From positions 62,001-126,000 of the forward strand of contig NZ_VEGP01000004.1 in NCBI RefSeq assembly GCF_007679495.1: a stretch of 64,000 nucleotides of DNA, read 5' to 3'. This document shows positions 18,462 through 28,000 of the stretch, piece after piece. A program made the position numbers and the translations under genes. Source of the stretch: Paenibacillus sp. 32O-W (GTDB taxonomy: Bacteria > Bacillota > Bacilli > Paenibacillales > NBRC-103111). Under the pieces are notes generated by a model that worked only from the letters and a program-made list of their open reading frames with translations, did not search any database and was not told where the DNA came from. Every line of letters starts with the position of its first letter. Position 1 is the first letter of the stretch.

Positions 18462-18491
18462 ATTCTATTCCAGTTAAATTTGTTTTGTCAA
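18462..18491 (-). promoter_or_regulatory. mntA promoter
   Basis: On the minus strand TTGACA (18491-18486) and TAGAAT (18467-18462) are 18 bases apart. A further TTAAGCAAAAAA-type sequence at 18496-18513 lies just upstream of the -35. The rest of the gap to 18769 holds an AT-rich stretch and a weak AAAAAGC/GCTTTTTT pairing at 18615-18677 of unclear meaning. Confidence 0.7.
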
Positions 18492-18769
18492 TCCTTTTTT
18501 TTGCTTAAGTTCAATTAAATTTGGATTAATTAAAAGTGTTGCGTAGAGACAAGATGTTCTGCTGCATGGAACAAAGGAGCCCGGGGGATTTTTAGTCCAT
18601 TATGTTATTGGCATAAAAAGCGACCTTTAAAACCGGGTTATTCATCTTCGAGCCGGCTCCGTATAAAAGCTTTTTTTACCCAATCATTACATGGTTTTAA
18701 CAGCGCGTTGAAGATTGCCCGTTACAATGGATGAGACAACTCATTATAAGACGAAGGAAGTGCTCTAGG

Positions 18770-20830
18770 ATGTCTCAAAGAAATTGGTTGGCCGTTCTCG
18801 TGTTCATGCTAATGTCTGTCGTATCGATTCCGGCGTACGCCGAACAAAATCCGGTATTTTCAGACATTGAACACTCCCCCTTTAAGGAAGCGATTCTGGA
18901 TTTGCACCGGGACGGTATCATAAACGGCTTCGAAAATCATTTTTACTATCCCAAGCAGCCTCTGACAAGGGCACAAGCGGCGTCGCTATTGGTCCGAGGC
19001 TTTCATCTGACGCCGATCGAACCGATCATTCCAAGCGATCCGACGATGAACAAATCGTTCCGATACTCCGATCCTCTCGGGGTCATCGATGAATCATTCT
19101 CGATTCCGTCTGCTTCGGATATCGTAAATCATTGGGGCTTGCAGGATATCGAGGGCTTGATCAAGGTTCGGGCCGCGGAAGTGGAGGGGGGAATTTTCTC
19201 ACCGGAGCGGTTCGTCACCAAGAAGGAATGGCGGGAGATGCTGGCCAAGGTCGTTTTAGGCGTGGATTCCGGTGCTAACGGTCCGGAAGAGCTGGTCAAG
19301 CTTGGTCTTCTGAGGGAGGAAATCGACCTAGAAGAGCTGATTACACGAGAGGAAGCCGCCGGAAGTTTGCACCATATTGTGCGGCATCCCGATTTCAAGA
19401 TCATTACCGTCTTTGCCACATCGGACATTCATTCCCATCTGGAGCCGTACAGGCCGGCAGGAGAGGAATATGTGATTGGCGGTCTCGCCAAAATGAGCCG
19501 GATCGTTAAGGATACCCGCAAGCGGCAGCCCAATACTTTGCTGGTGGATGCCGGAGACGCTCCGTATAACACCAATATCGGAAATTTGTTCGAGGGAGCT
19601 TCGACGATCGAGGTTATGAACGAGATGAAATACGATGCCATGGTGCTCGGAAATCATGATTTCGATTTTCCGATCCAGGTGATGCAGCGCAATGCGGAAA
19701 GCGCACAGTTTCCGTTTCTGTCGGCCAACACCTTCTATCGTGAAGCAAAGCCTTCCTTCCTGCATTCTTCTATTATTAAGGAAATAGACGGAGTGAAGAT
19801 CGGTATTGTCGGCGTCACCGACGATGAGAGCCATTATTACACACATCCTCAAAATGTCGAAGGAATCAGCTTCACCGATCATTTCGAGGCGGCTCAGAAA
19901 GAGGTCGACGAATTGCGGGGCCGAACCGATATCATTATTGCCTTGGCCCATCTGCATGGAGACAATCCGCTGCTTCCGGCTCGGGTAAGCGGCATTGACG
20001 TGGAAATCGGAGGAGGTCAGGACGTGGTGGACTTTCCCAAGCAAATAGAGGGAACCTGGCTCATCTCTCCGGGAAAGCATGCAGAGGTCCTTAATCAGAT
20101 CAACATTCAGACGATGGGCGGAAAGATGATCGGTCTGAACTTCGCTCACCTGTTCATGACGGACAATCTTCCGTCAGATCCGAAAGTGAACGAAATCATC
20201 GATCGCTACAGCAGCCAATTGGATCAGAAGATGAAGCAGGTCGTCGGCACGGCGGAAGTTCCATTGGACGGGGAGAGACAGACAGTAAGACTGAAGGAAT
20301 CCAATTTCGGGAACGCATTGGCTGACAGTCTGAGAGACTTGACCGGAGCGGATATTGCTCTGCAAAATGGGGGCGGCATCCGGGCAAGCATTCCCGCCGG
20401 GGACATCACGCTGGAGCAAATTTACGCCGCGCTTCCTTTCGACAATACGGTTGTCATGGTAGAGGCAAGCGGGCAGACGGTTTGGGATGCGATCGAGCAC
20501 AGCCTGGCAAGCTATCCGGCCGCTGCCGGAGGATTCCTGCAGGTATCCGGGATTCAGTACACGTTCGACGCCTCGAAGGAGCCTGGCGCAAGACTGGTGG
20601 AGGTGACGATGGACGGTCAACCATTGGACAAAAACAAAACCTACAAGGTGGTTGCCAATGACTTCCTGACAGGCGGCGGGGACAAATTTACGATGCTGAA
20701 GGAAAACACGGTCTTAAAGCAGAAGACGAAGCATTACTTAAGAGATGCATTTACCGAATACGTGCGGAAGAATGGGACGATCTCCCCTCAGTTGGAGGGT
20801 AGAATCCGCATTCTGAATTCAGGTGAATAG
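18770..20830 (+). CDS. Surface 5'-nucleotidase/metallophosphatase with SLH region
   Basis: A 686-residue exported enzyme. A signal peptide ends at IPAYA/EQ. Residues about 30-75 form an SLH repeat (FSDIEHSPFKEAILDLHRDG, then LTRAQAASLLVRGF) and a second, weaker one follows, which would anchor it to the cell wall. From about 210 a calcineurin-type metallophosphoesterase carries DIHSHLEPY, VDAGDA, LGNHDFDF and LAHLHGD. The C-terminal 5'-nucleotidase domain has FGNALADSLR, LQNGGGIRASIP and GGDKFTM. It likely dephosphorylates extracellular nucleotides. The ATG at 18770 follows AAGGAAG; an upstream ATG at 18731 would spoil the signal peptide. Its gene diverges from mntABCD. Confidence 0.92.
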   Translation: MSQRNWLAVLVFMLMSVVSIPAYAEQNPVFSDIEHSPFKEAILDLHRDGIINGFENHFYYPKQPLTRAQAASLLVRGFHLTPIEPIIPSDPTMNKSFRYSDPLGVIDESFSIPSASDIVNHWGLQDIEGLIKVRAAEVEGGIFSPERFVTKKEWREMLAKVVLGVDSGANGPEELVKLGLLREEIDLEELITREEAAGSLHHIVRHPDFKIITVFATSDIHSHLEPYRPAGEEYVIGGLAKMSRIVKDTRKRQPNTLLVDAGDAPYNTNIGNLFEGASTIEVMNEMKYDAMVLGNHDFDFPIQVMQRNAESAQFPFLSANTFYREAKPSFLHSSIIKEIDGVKIGIVGVTDDESHYYTHPQNVEGISFTDHFEAAQKEVDELRGRTDIIIALAHLHGDNPLLPARVSGIDVEIGGGQDVVDFPKQIEGTWLISPGKHAEVLNQINIQTMGGKMIGLNFAHLFMTDNLPSDPKVNEIIDRYSSQLDQKMKQVVGTAEVPLDGERQTVRLKESNFGNALADSLRDLTGADIALQNGGGIRASIPAGDITLEQIYAALPFDNTVVMVEASGQTVWDAIEHSLASYPAAAGGFLQVSGIQYTFDASKEPGARLVEVTMDGQPLDKNKTYKVVANDFLTGGGDKFTMLKENTVLKQKTKHYLRDAFTEYVRKNGTISPQLEGRIRILNSGE

Positions 20831-20896
20831 AGCGGAAAGGAAGGACTGTCCCTCCAAAGTGGAAATGAAGAAGAGGCCGTTGACCTCGCTCCGCAA

Positions 20897-20935
20897 AAAA
20901 ATGCAGCCGACCCTGTCCAAGGGCGGCTGCATTTT
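20897..20935. terminator. Bidirectional terminator after the 5'-nucleotidase gene
   Basis: AAAATGCAGCCG pairs with CGGCTGCATTTT around GACCCTGTCCAAGGG, with A and T tracts on both sides. The oxidoreductase on the opposite strand ends 33 bases later. Confidence 0.85.
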
Positions 20936-20967
20936 ATTATTTCGAATATCTGACTGTCCACAGAAGG

Positions 20968-22029
20968 TTACAGGCGTACTTCCGTTTGAGTTTCGGCCGA
21001 TTCGTAGATTGCGGATAAAATCTCGATCATGTCAACGCCGTACTCGGGAGTGATGATCGGCTCGGTCCGTCCGAATACGCAGTCAATGAAATGGCGAATG
21101 TTGAGATGATGCGCCTGATCACCGGTCTTGGGAAACCGGGGAGTGATGTCGCACAGCACCTGCTCGATCTCGGTAAACAGCTTCAAATCGTCATTCTGCA
21201 TGCTGCAGCCGGCGAGCGTTCCTCGAAGCTCGAGAAATTTCGATTCGTGCTCAATGTTGGAGGCCCAGCTAAACTCGATTTGCAGCGTAGCCCCGTTCTG
21301 GAACCGGATGAACCCGGAGGCCAAATCCTCGACATCGAAAGTCCCTCCGACCGGCCGGCCGGTTACTTGCTTGAGATTCGGGTCCGATATCGTTGTGCCT
21401 GCGAATTTCGTATAGGTGGAGGCGGATACGGACATCGGCTTCGGATTTCCCATTAACCAAATGGCGAGATCGATCATATGAACCCCGAGATCAATAAGAG
21501 GGCCTCCGCCGGACAGAGCCTTTGTCGTAAACCAGCCTCCCCGACCGGGGATGCCGCGGCGGCGGATCCAACCCGTCCGTCCGGTATAGATATCACCCAT
21601 CGCTCCGGAGTCGATATATCTTTTCAGAAATTGCGACGCCTGGGTAAACCGGTTGTTCCGCATCACCATCAGCACTTTGCCGGATTGCCGGGCCGCTTCG
21701 GCCATCTTGCGCGCTTCGGCGGGATTGATGGCGTCCGGTTTTTCGCAAAATACATGGATTCCCCGGTTCAATGCGAAGATCGATATTTCCGAATGGAACA
21801 GGTTAGGGGTGCTGATTCCAACCGCGTCCAGCTCCTCGCGCTCCAGCATCTCCCGATAATCGGTATAGATGCGCGGAATTCCGAAATCCTTGGCCGCAGC
21901 CTCCGCCAGCTCCCGATTCGAATCACACGCGGCCACAAGCTCCACCTCCGGAAGAGACAGCCAACCGGGAGCATGGATATGGCGGAAAATATTGCCGGTT
22001 CCGATAACACCAATCTTAAGCTTGCTCAT
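20968..22029 (-). CDS. Gfo/Idh/MocA family oxidoreductase, ThuA-linked
   Basis: A 353-residue dehydrogenase-like protein with the Rossmann motif GVIGTGNIFRHIH, the catalytic EKPDAIN motif near residue 95 and DLGVHMIDLAIWLMGNP near 185. AGGGGAGCG lies before the ATG. It follows the ThuA-like gene by 3 bases, so the two proteins probably work in one pathway on a sugar derivative; pairs of ThuA-like and Gfo/Idh/MocA proteins are known from trehalose and related sugar use. It is not a close copy of the oxidoreductase at 11931-12998. Confidence 0.92.
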   Translation of the reverse strand: MSKLKIGVIGTGNIFRHIHAPGWLSLPEVELVAACDSNRELAEAAAKDFGIPRIYTDYREMLEREELDAVGISTPNLFHSEISIFALNRGIHVFCEKPDAINPAEARKMAEAARQSGKVLMVMRNNRFTQASQFLKRYIDSGAMGDIYTGRTGWIRRRGIPGRGGWFTTKALSGGGPLIDLGVHMIDLAIWLMGNPKPMSVSASTYTKFAGTTISDPNLKQVTGRPVGGTFDVEDLASGFIRFQNGATLQIEFSWASNIEHESKFLELRGTLAGCSMQNDDLKLFTEIEQVLCDITPRFPKTGDQAHHLNIRHFIDCVFGRTEPIITPEYGVDMIEILSAIYESAETQTEVRL

Positions 22030-22032
22030 TCG

Positions 22033-22773
22033 TTAAACGCTCCCCTTATCTTTAATCGGCTCCAGGGATGGAACGTAACGCCCGTACTTCGGCTTGCTGT
22101 CGCCCGTCGGTGCGGCCCAGCGTACGCTGTTGGCGATGATGCGGCGCACTCCTTCATTATAGTAAGTCGGATGCGTCTCATGACCCGGACGGAAATAGAA
22201 GATGCGTCCCAGCCCTCTCTTGAAGCAGCAGCCGCTGCGGAACACTTCCCCGCCTTCGAACCAGCTTACCAGGACGAGCTCGTCCGGTTCCGGAATATCG
22301 AAATGCTCTCCATACATTTCTTCCTGCTCCAGCTCGATGTATTCGCCGATTCCCTGCACGATAGGGTGTCCGGGAGAGACGACCCAGAGCCGCTCCTTGT
22401 CTCCGGCTTCGCGCCACTTAAGATCGCAGGAGGTACCCATTAATTTCTTGAATATTTTGGAGAAATGCCCCGAGTGGAGAACGATCAGTCCCATTCCGGC
22501 AAGCACCCGCTGATAGACCCGCTCGACGATCTCATCCTGAACTTCCTTATGGGCCATATGCCCCCACCAGACAAGGACGTCGGTCTCGTTCAGCACTTCT
22601 TCCGTCAATCCGTGCTCAGGCTCATCCAACGTTGCGGTGCGGACTGCAAATTCCGTGCCCAAGGCTTCCGCCAGGACGGCATGTATTCCTTGCGGATAAA
22701 TGTTCCGGACCGCCTCATCTTTTAGTTCATGGCGGTATTCATTCCATATGGTGACTCTCACATTGCCGCTCAT
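22033..22773 (-). CDS. ThuA-like (trehalose utilization) protein
   Basis: A 246-residue protein with a class I glutamine amidotransferase-like fold. [43 protein letters not shown] and [18 protein letters not shown] are typical of ThuA proteins. No catalytic cysteine is in the usual place, as in other ThuA members. The role in sugar breakdown is known only loosely. AAGGAGGCA precedes the ATG. It leads a two-gene operon with the oxidoreductase and diverges from an AraC regulator 240 bases away. Confidence 0.9.
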   Translation of the reverse strand: MSGNVRVTIWNEYRHELKDEAVRNIYPQGIHAVLAEALGTEFAVRTATLDEPEHGLTEEVLNETDVLVWWGHMAHKEVQDEIVERVYQRVLAGMGLIVLHSGHFSKIFKKLMGTSCDLKWREAGDKERLWVVSPGHPIVQGIGEYIELEQEEMYGEHFDIPEPDELVLVSWFEGGEVFRSGCCFKRGLGRIFYFRPGHETHPTYYNEGVRRIIANSVRWAAPTGDSKPKYGRYVPSLEPIKDKGSV

Positions 22774-23013
22774 TTCATTGCCTCCTTATTTATGCATTGC
22801 ACTAATGGTTTGTTCTTGTCCCCTCTATCATAAGTAAACAGAACGGCCGAGAAAAGGAGCGATCCTGACCATTTTGTATCCAATTGTGCTCACAAGCGAT
22901 CAAGCATGGTATAATTAATCGATGGAATAGCGATTCTTAAGTTTATCAGCCGTTCGGCTGTTTGACAATGTGGGACAAGCAAACGATTAAACCGACCCGG
23001 CGGGGGGAAAACA

Positions 23014-23967
23014 ATGAAGATCAGCCATGAGGAAGTCCATTATCAGAATCCTTTTTTGTGTCTCAAAATTTGGGAAATCGTTCACGACAGCGGCGGAGAA
23101 ATGATGCCTCAACCGGCCGATACTCCGCCGGATCGCTGGCATTATCATAGAGAAGCGGAATTCCTGCTCATTCTGCAGGGAGAGATGGAGGTGGGGGTTC
23201 CCGAAGAGAAATGGACGATTGGAAGCGGGGATGTGCTGCTGATCGGCTCCTCTCAGCCGCATTGGACGCGTCCGCTCGGCAAGCCGCTGAAGTACATTGT
23301 GTTCCAGCTTGATCTTGCATCCCATTTTGATCAATCCGTAGTGGTTCACCTGAAATATTTTCAAGAGCAGATCCGGCCGTTAAGCGCGTTAAACTATATC
23401 TTTAAAGAAAATCCGGAGGCAAAGAAGAAGGTGGCCGAGGCCATTCTGGGCATTTACGAGGAAATCGGGGGCCAGGCCAAGGGCTATGAAATTGCGATTT
23501 CGATGCTGGTCAAGCAGATTATTCTGGTGCTTGTCCGGAGTGACCGCAGCGACAGACTGCAGTACGATCGCGGAGAGCAGCTGCAAATGCTGGCGCCTGT
23601 TCTACTTTATATCGATAAGAACCTGAAGGAGAAAGTGACGGTTGCAGAGGCAAGCCGGCGGATGAATTTAAGCTATCATCATTTCTTGCGGACGTTCAAA
23701 CGGGCAATCGGCATGTCTTTCACAGAGTACGTTAATTTTAAACGGATCCGGAAGGCGGAGCAGCTGTTATTGACCGAGGACCTGACCGTCGAGCAGATTG
23801 CGAACGAGGTGGGGATACCGAACCGGGCGCATTTTCATGAGCTGTTCAAACGGCAGCACGGCTGTTCTCCGGCACAGTTCAAGAGAAGAATGCATAAGCA
23901 GTTTCCGACCGGCGAGTCCCGGAAGATCTCGGGGCCGGAAGAAGCTGCAGCGGGCACAGATGGCTAA
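23014..23967 (+). CDS. AraC-family regulator of the ThuA/oxidoreductase module
   Basis: A 317-residue regulator with an N-terminal cupin (RWHYHREAEFLLILQGEMEVGV, GDVLLIGSSQPHW) and a C-terminal double helix-turn-helix (VTVAEASRRMNLSYHHFLRTFKRAIGMSF, then TVEQIANEVGIPNRAHFHELFKRQHGCSPAQF). CGGGGGGAAAA precedes the ATG. Its position opposite the ThuA gene makes that operon the likely target. Confidence 0.9.
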   Translation: MKISHEEVHYQNPFLCLKIWEIVHDSGGEMMPQPADTPPDRWHYHREAEFLLILQGEMEVGVPEEKWTIGSGDVLLIGSSQPHWTRPLGKPLKYIVFQLDLASHFDQSVVVHLKYFQEQIRPLSALNYIFKENPEAKKKVAEAILGIYEEIGGQAKGYEIAISMLVKQIILVLVRSDRSDRLQYDRGEQLQMLAPVLLYIDKNLKEKVTVAEASRRMNLSYHHFLRTFKRAIGMSFTEYVNFKRIRKAEQLLLTEDLTVEQIANEVGIPNRAHFHELFKRQHGCSPAQFKRRMHKQFPTGESRKISGPEEAAAGTDG

Positions 23968-24195
23968 AACCTGTGCACACGGCCTGGCATTACAATACGT
24001 ATTTTTATATACTAAAATTGATTTATTTTGTAAATTTCTATATATCAGTTGCATGGTTTCAATACTAGTCTTATACTCGTGTTTAAGAGGAACTCTGTCT
24101 TGAATTTTCTAAGCGGGATGCGGCCATATAACGATGATTGGGCCTGTCGTCCTTGTATGCCAAGACGACATATTAACGGGATAGGGAGGTTGCCT

Positions 24196-24852
24196 GTGCT
24201 GCGAAAGAGGAAGACCGCCATGAGAAATAAAATTGGCTCTTTATTAATCCTTATAGGTGTCATTTTCATATTCGTTAGTGTATATCAGTATTTCAGCCAT
24301 AAGATAGGAATGCAAAGAGCGTTGGAGGAGGCGGAAAGCAAGATTTCCTTGGAACAGGAATTCAAGCCCAAGCCGATAGTTCAGCCGGAGGTGGATTCTA
24401 AGGAAGCTCTGCAGGCTGCCCAGTTAGCAGCAAGACAGCAATTTGATCCCCAGGATAACGATGTCATCGGTGTTCTGAAGATTCCGAAGATTGAAGCCAA
24501 GCTGCCGATTATCGAAGGAACGGATGAGGAAATGCTCGCCAAAGGAGTAGGACACTACCGCACAACGGCATTTCCTATGGATAATGAACAAATCCTGCTG
24601 TCGGGACACCGTGATACCGTCTTCCGAAATTTCGGCGAATTGGAGATTGGAGACCGTCTGATCGTTGAAATGCCTTACGGAACATTCGAGTACAGCATTG
24701 AGGAAACCGAAATTGTCTCCAGCGATAATACAACGGTTATAGGCCCCAAGGGAGAGGAAGTCTTAACCTTGTCGACCTGTTACCCGTTCAGATATGTTGG
24801 GGATGCCCCCGACCGGTTTATAGTTTACGCTTATCCGGTAGAGGATGAATAG
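24196..24852 (+). CDS. Class D sortase
   Basis: A 218-residue transpeptidase with one N-terminal membrane anchor (IGSLLILIGVIFIFVSVYQY). The catalytic histidine lies in LSGHRDTVF, the cysteine in LTLSTCYPF, and the arginine just after in DRFIVYAYP, spaced as in YhcS-like class D enzymes. I prefer the GTG at 24196, with GGGAGGT 6 bases upstream; the ATG at 24220 is also possible. Sortases join proteins with an LPXTG-like tail to the cell wall. I found no protein with such a tail in this window, so its substrate lies elsewhere. Confidence 0.9.
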   Translation: MLRKRKTAMRNKIGSLLILIGVIFIFVSVYQYFSHKIGMQRALEEAESKISLEQEFKPKPIVQPEVDSKEALQAAQLAARQQFDPQDNDVIGVLKIPKIEAKLPIIEGTDEEMLAKGVGHYRTTAFPMDNEQILLSGHRDTVFRNFGELEIGDRLIVEMPYGTFEYSIEETEIVSSDNTTVIGPKGEEVLTLSTCYPFRYVGDAPDRFIVYAYPVEDE

Positions 24853-25033
24853 AAACCATGTTGTATCAGCAAGGAGTCAGATGGCTTGAGCCTTAATCAT
24901 GAGGTTTGGGCCATTTTCTTTTATCACCTTCGTTTCTACTTCCAGATCGCGAATTCAACAAAAAATGGTCAGAAATTGTATAGGAGCCTGTGAGATTATA
25001 AATATAATATCGTCCAAGCTCGAGGTGGTCTCT

Positions 25034-28000
25034 TTGCATCACATACATGGCACTTATAACATTCCGCTTGTCATTCTTTCCGTCTTCATTTCCATTTTTG
25101 CATCTTATGCTTCATTAAATATTATAGACAGGGTAGTTTTGAAGCAAGGAAGATCCCGGTTCCTTTGGATTTTATTCGGGTCCTGTGTAGAGGGGTTGGG
25201 CATTTGGTCGATGCATTTTGTCGGGATGCTGGCGTTTCATCTGACTTTCGAAGTAACCTATGATCCTTGGCTGCTGGTGCTTTCGATGATCCTTCCCGTC
25301 TGTGCGGCTTTTATCGCCATGCAGTTTGTCAGCAGAGAGAATGTCACCCATTTCCAAACGGTATTGGGCGGCTTGTTCATGGGACTGGCTATTACTACGA
25401 TGCATTATACCGGGATGTTCGCAATGATCGTTCCTGCGGAAATTCACTACGATCCCTACTTGGTTACCCTGTCTCTGCTCATTGCGGTTACGGTTTCCAT
25501 AGCGGCGCTCTATTTGATGTATCAATATAAAAAGGGCTCGCGGAAATCACCATATCTCTTAAGAATTGCCGGAAGCTGCATGATTGGCGGCGCCATTACC
25601 AGCATGCATTACACGGGGATGGCTGCGGCCAGCTTTACCGTATCTGAAGAGATGCTGCAGCGCTCTATGGAGTATCCGGTTGTAAACAATATTGACCTTG
25701 CCGCTTGGATCGGTTTGACCGCGGTATTCATCCTGCTCCTGATCATCTCTCTGCAGTCGATCGAACACAAGATAGAAATGCGATTGGCTACATTGAATGA
25801 ACGAAGATATCATTACATGTTTGAGCACAATCCGGATATCGTGTGCCTCTTTGATGTGCACGGAAAATTGCTGCAGGCCAACTCCTCAATGGAGAAGCTT
25901 ACAGGCTACACTGTGGAAGAGGTAAGAGAGAGGACGATTCCCGGCATGCTGGATCTCCGGAATCGTTATAAAGTGATTTCCAAATTCAAGAAAGTATCGG
26001 AAGGACGTTCCCAATCGGTCGAAATTACCTTATGGCATAAGAACGGCTCGCTTCTTCATCTGAATACTACGATCGTTCCCATCTTTATGCACGGAGAAAT
26101 AGTTAACATTTACGCGATTTCCAAGGATGTAACAGCCCATAGAAGAGCTGAGGCTGGATTAAGAAGGGAGAAGGATACCGCCCAGAAATATTTGGATGTC
26201 GTTGGCGTTATGCTGTTAGTTCTGCAGGCGGACGGGACGGTTTCCTTGATCAATAGAACGGGGTGCCAAATTCTCGGCTATCCGGCTGAACAAATCATCG
26301 GTGTCCATTGGTTTGAGCATTTCGCAGCGGATCCTTCCCGAGATCAATTCAGGCTGTTGCTCCAGAGGCTTATAGATGGAGCCCAAGAGATGGAAGAAAG
26401 CTTCGAAAGCACGATCAGGACCAGAACAGGAGAAAGAACGATCCTATGGCATCATACGATTCTTCTGGATGACGATGAGAACAAGCGAATCCTTGTTTCC
26501 GGAGCGGATATTACGGAACGTAAGCAAGCCGAGATCGCGCTGCAGAAGAGCGAAGCCAGTTTATCGGAATCCCAACAAATTGCCAAGCTGGGAAGCTGGG
26601 AGTGGGATTTGAAGAGAAATGAATGGAACTGGTCCATCGGCATGTACAAGATTATCGGATTGGACAAGGACAAGCTAACGTTGGCCCATATTGTTTCCCT
26701 GGTCCATCCGGAAGACCGCTTGCAATTCCAGCAGAAAGTGGAAGAAGCGTTAAAAAATAAAAGCGAATGTACTCTGGAATATAAAATGCTGATGCCGGAT
26801 CAGACGATTCGCTATCACTACGGGGAAATCCACATGGAGGTGGATGATCGGGGGACTCCCGCCAGAATGTACGGCTTTGTTCAGGATATTACGGAGCGCA
26901 AACAGCTGGAAATGAAGCTGCGGGAAGTCACGCAGGCCAAGAGCAGCTTCCTCGCCAGCATGAGTCATGAAATACGGACGCCGCTGAATGCTATTCTGGG
27001 GCTGGGCCATCTCATTCAGATGACCGATTTGTCCGACAAGCAGAAGGACTATATTCATAAGATTCAATCGGCCTCGCAATCTCTTCTGGGCATTATTAAT
27101 AACATTCTGGATTTCTCCAAAATCGAGGCGGGGAAAATAGAACTCGAGTCCATTCCTTTTCAGCTAAGCCGGGTGCTGAAGGAGGTGACCGATGTTATTT
27201 CCGTCAGTGCCGCTGAGAAAGGGCTGCATATTTTCTTTAGTTCAGAATGGGATGTACCCGATGAGCTGATCGGCGATCCTTTGCGGCTTGGACAAGTCAT
27301 CATCAATCTGGCCAATAACGCCATTAAGTTTACGGATAGCGGAGAAATTGTAATTCGAACGAAATTAGTCTCACTAAAGCATGATAGTGTAAAGCTGCAG
27401 ATTTCTGTCAAGGATACGGGAATCGGTCTCACACCCGAACAAAAATTGGTCATTTTTCAGTCGTTCGCTCAAGCGAATGAAGCGACAACGCGCAAATATG
27501 GAGGAACCGGCCTGGGTCTGTCGATTAGCCAACAATTGGTTGAGATGATGAACGGGAGCATCCATGTGGAGAGTCGCATCGGGAAGGGGAGTACGTTCTC
27601 ATTCACGGCGGAATTCGGGCTTCAGGAACAGCGGGAAAGAGTATTAATTCCCGACAAGCCGTATAAATTATTAGTTATCGATCAAAGCAAAACCTCCCAG
27701 GATTGTATTAGGGAATCGCTATGCCCTTATACTTTTGAAGTGACCTGCTTGGATGACGCTTCTTCGTTGGATACGGGGCGGATCCCTTTACGGCAGGACG
27801 TGAGAACCGGATATGATCTAGTCTTGTTGGACTGGAATACAGACAAAAGTAATTGTTTCGCGGCAGCGAAAGTCCTAGGGAATAGTTCTGAAGTAAGTGG
27901 TATCCCTTCCATTACCATGGTAAACTGGTTTCAACGGACTGATATGGATGGAAATAGCAATTTGCCCCGTCCGGATTATATTTTGGAAAAGCCCTTTAAC

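Noticed and set aside
18613-18678. A terminator-like AAAAAGC...GCTTTTTTT pairing between mntA and the 5'-nucleotidase gene
   Set aside because: The stem is only about seven pairs with a large, unstructured interior and there is no gene on the plus strand before it to terminate; no riboswitch class fits.
19328-20149. A 273-codon minus-strand frame inside the 5'-nucleotidase gene
   Set aside because: The plus-strand frame carries all metallophosphatase motifs; the antisense frame has no ribosome site or family signature.
24049-24195. An upstream extension of the sortase frame from ATG 24049
   Set aside because: It has no ribosome site and would place 49 unrelated residues before the membrane anchor; GTG 24196 has a strong site.
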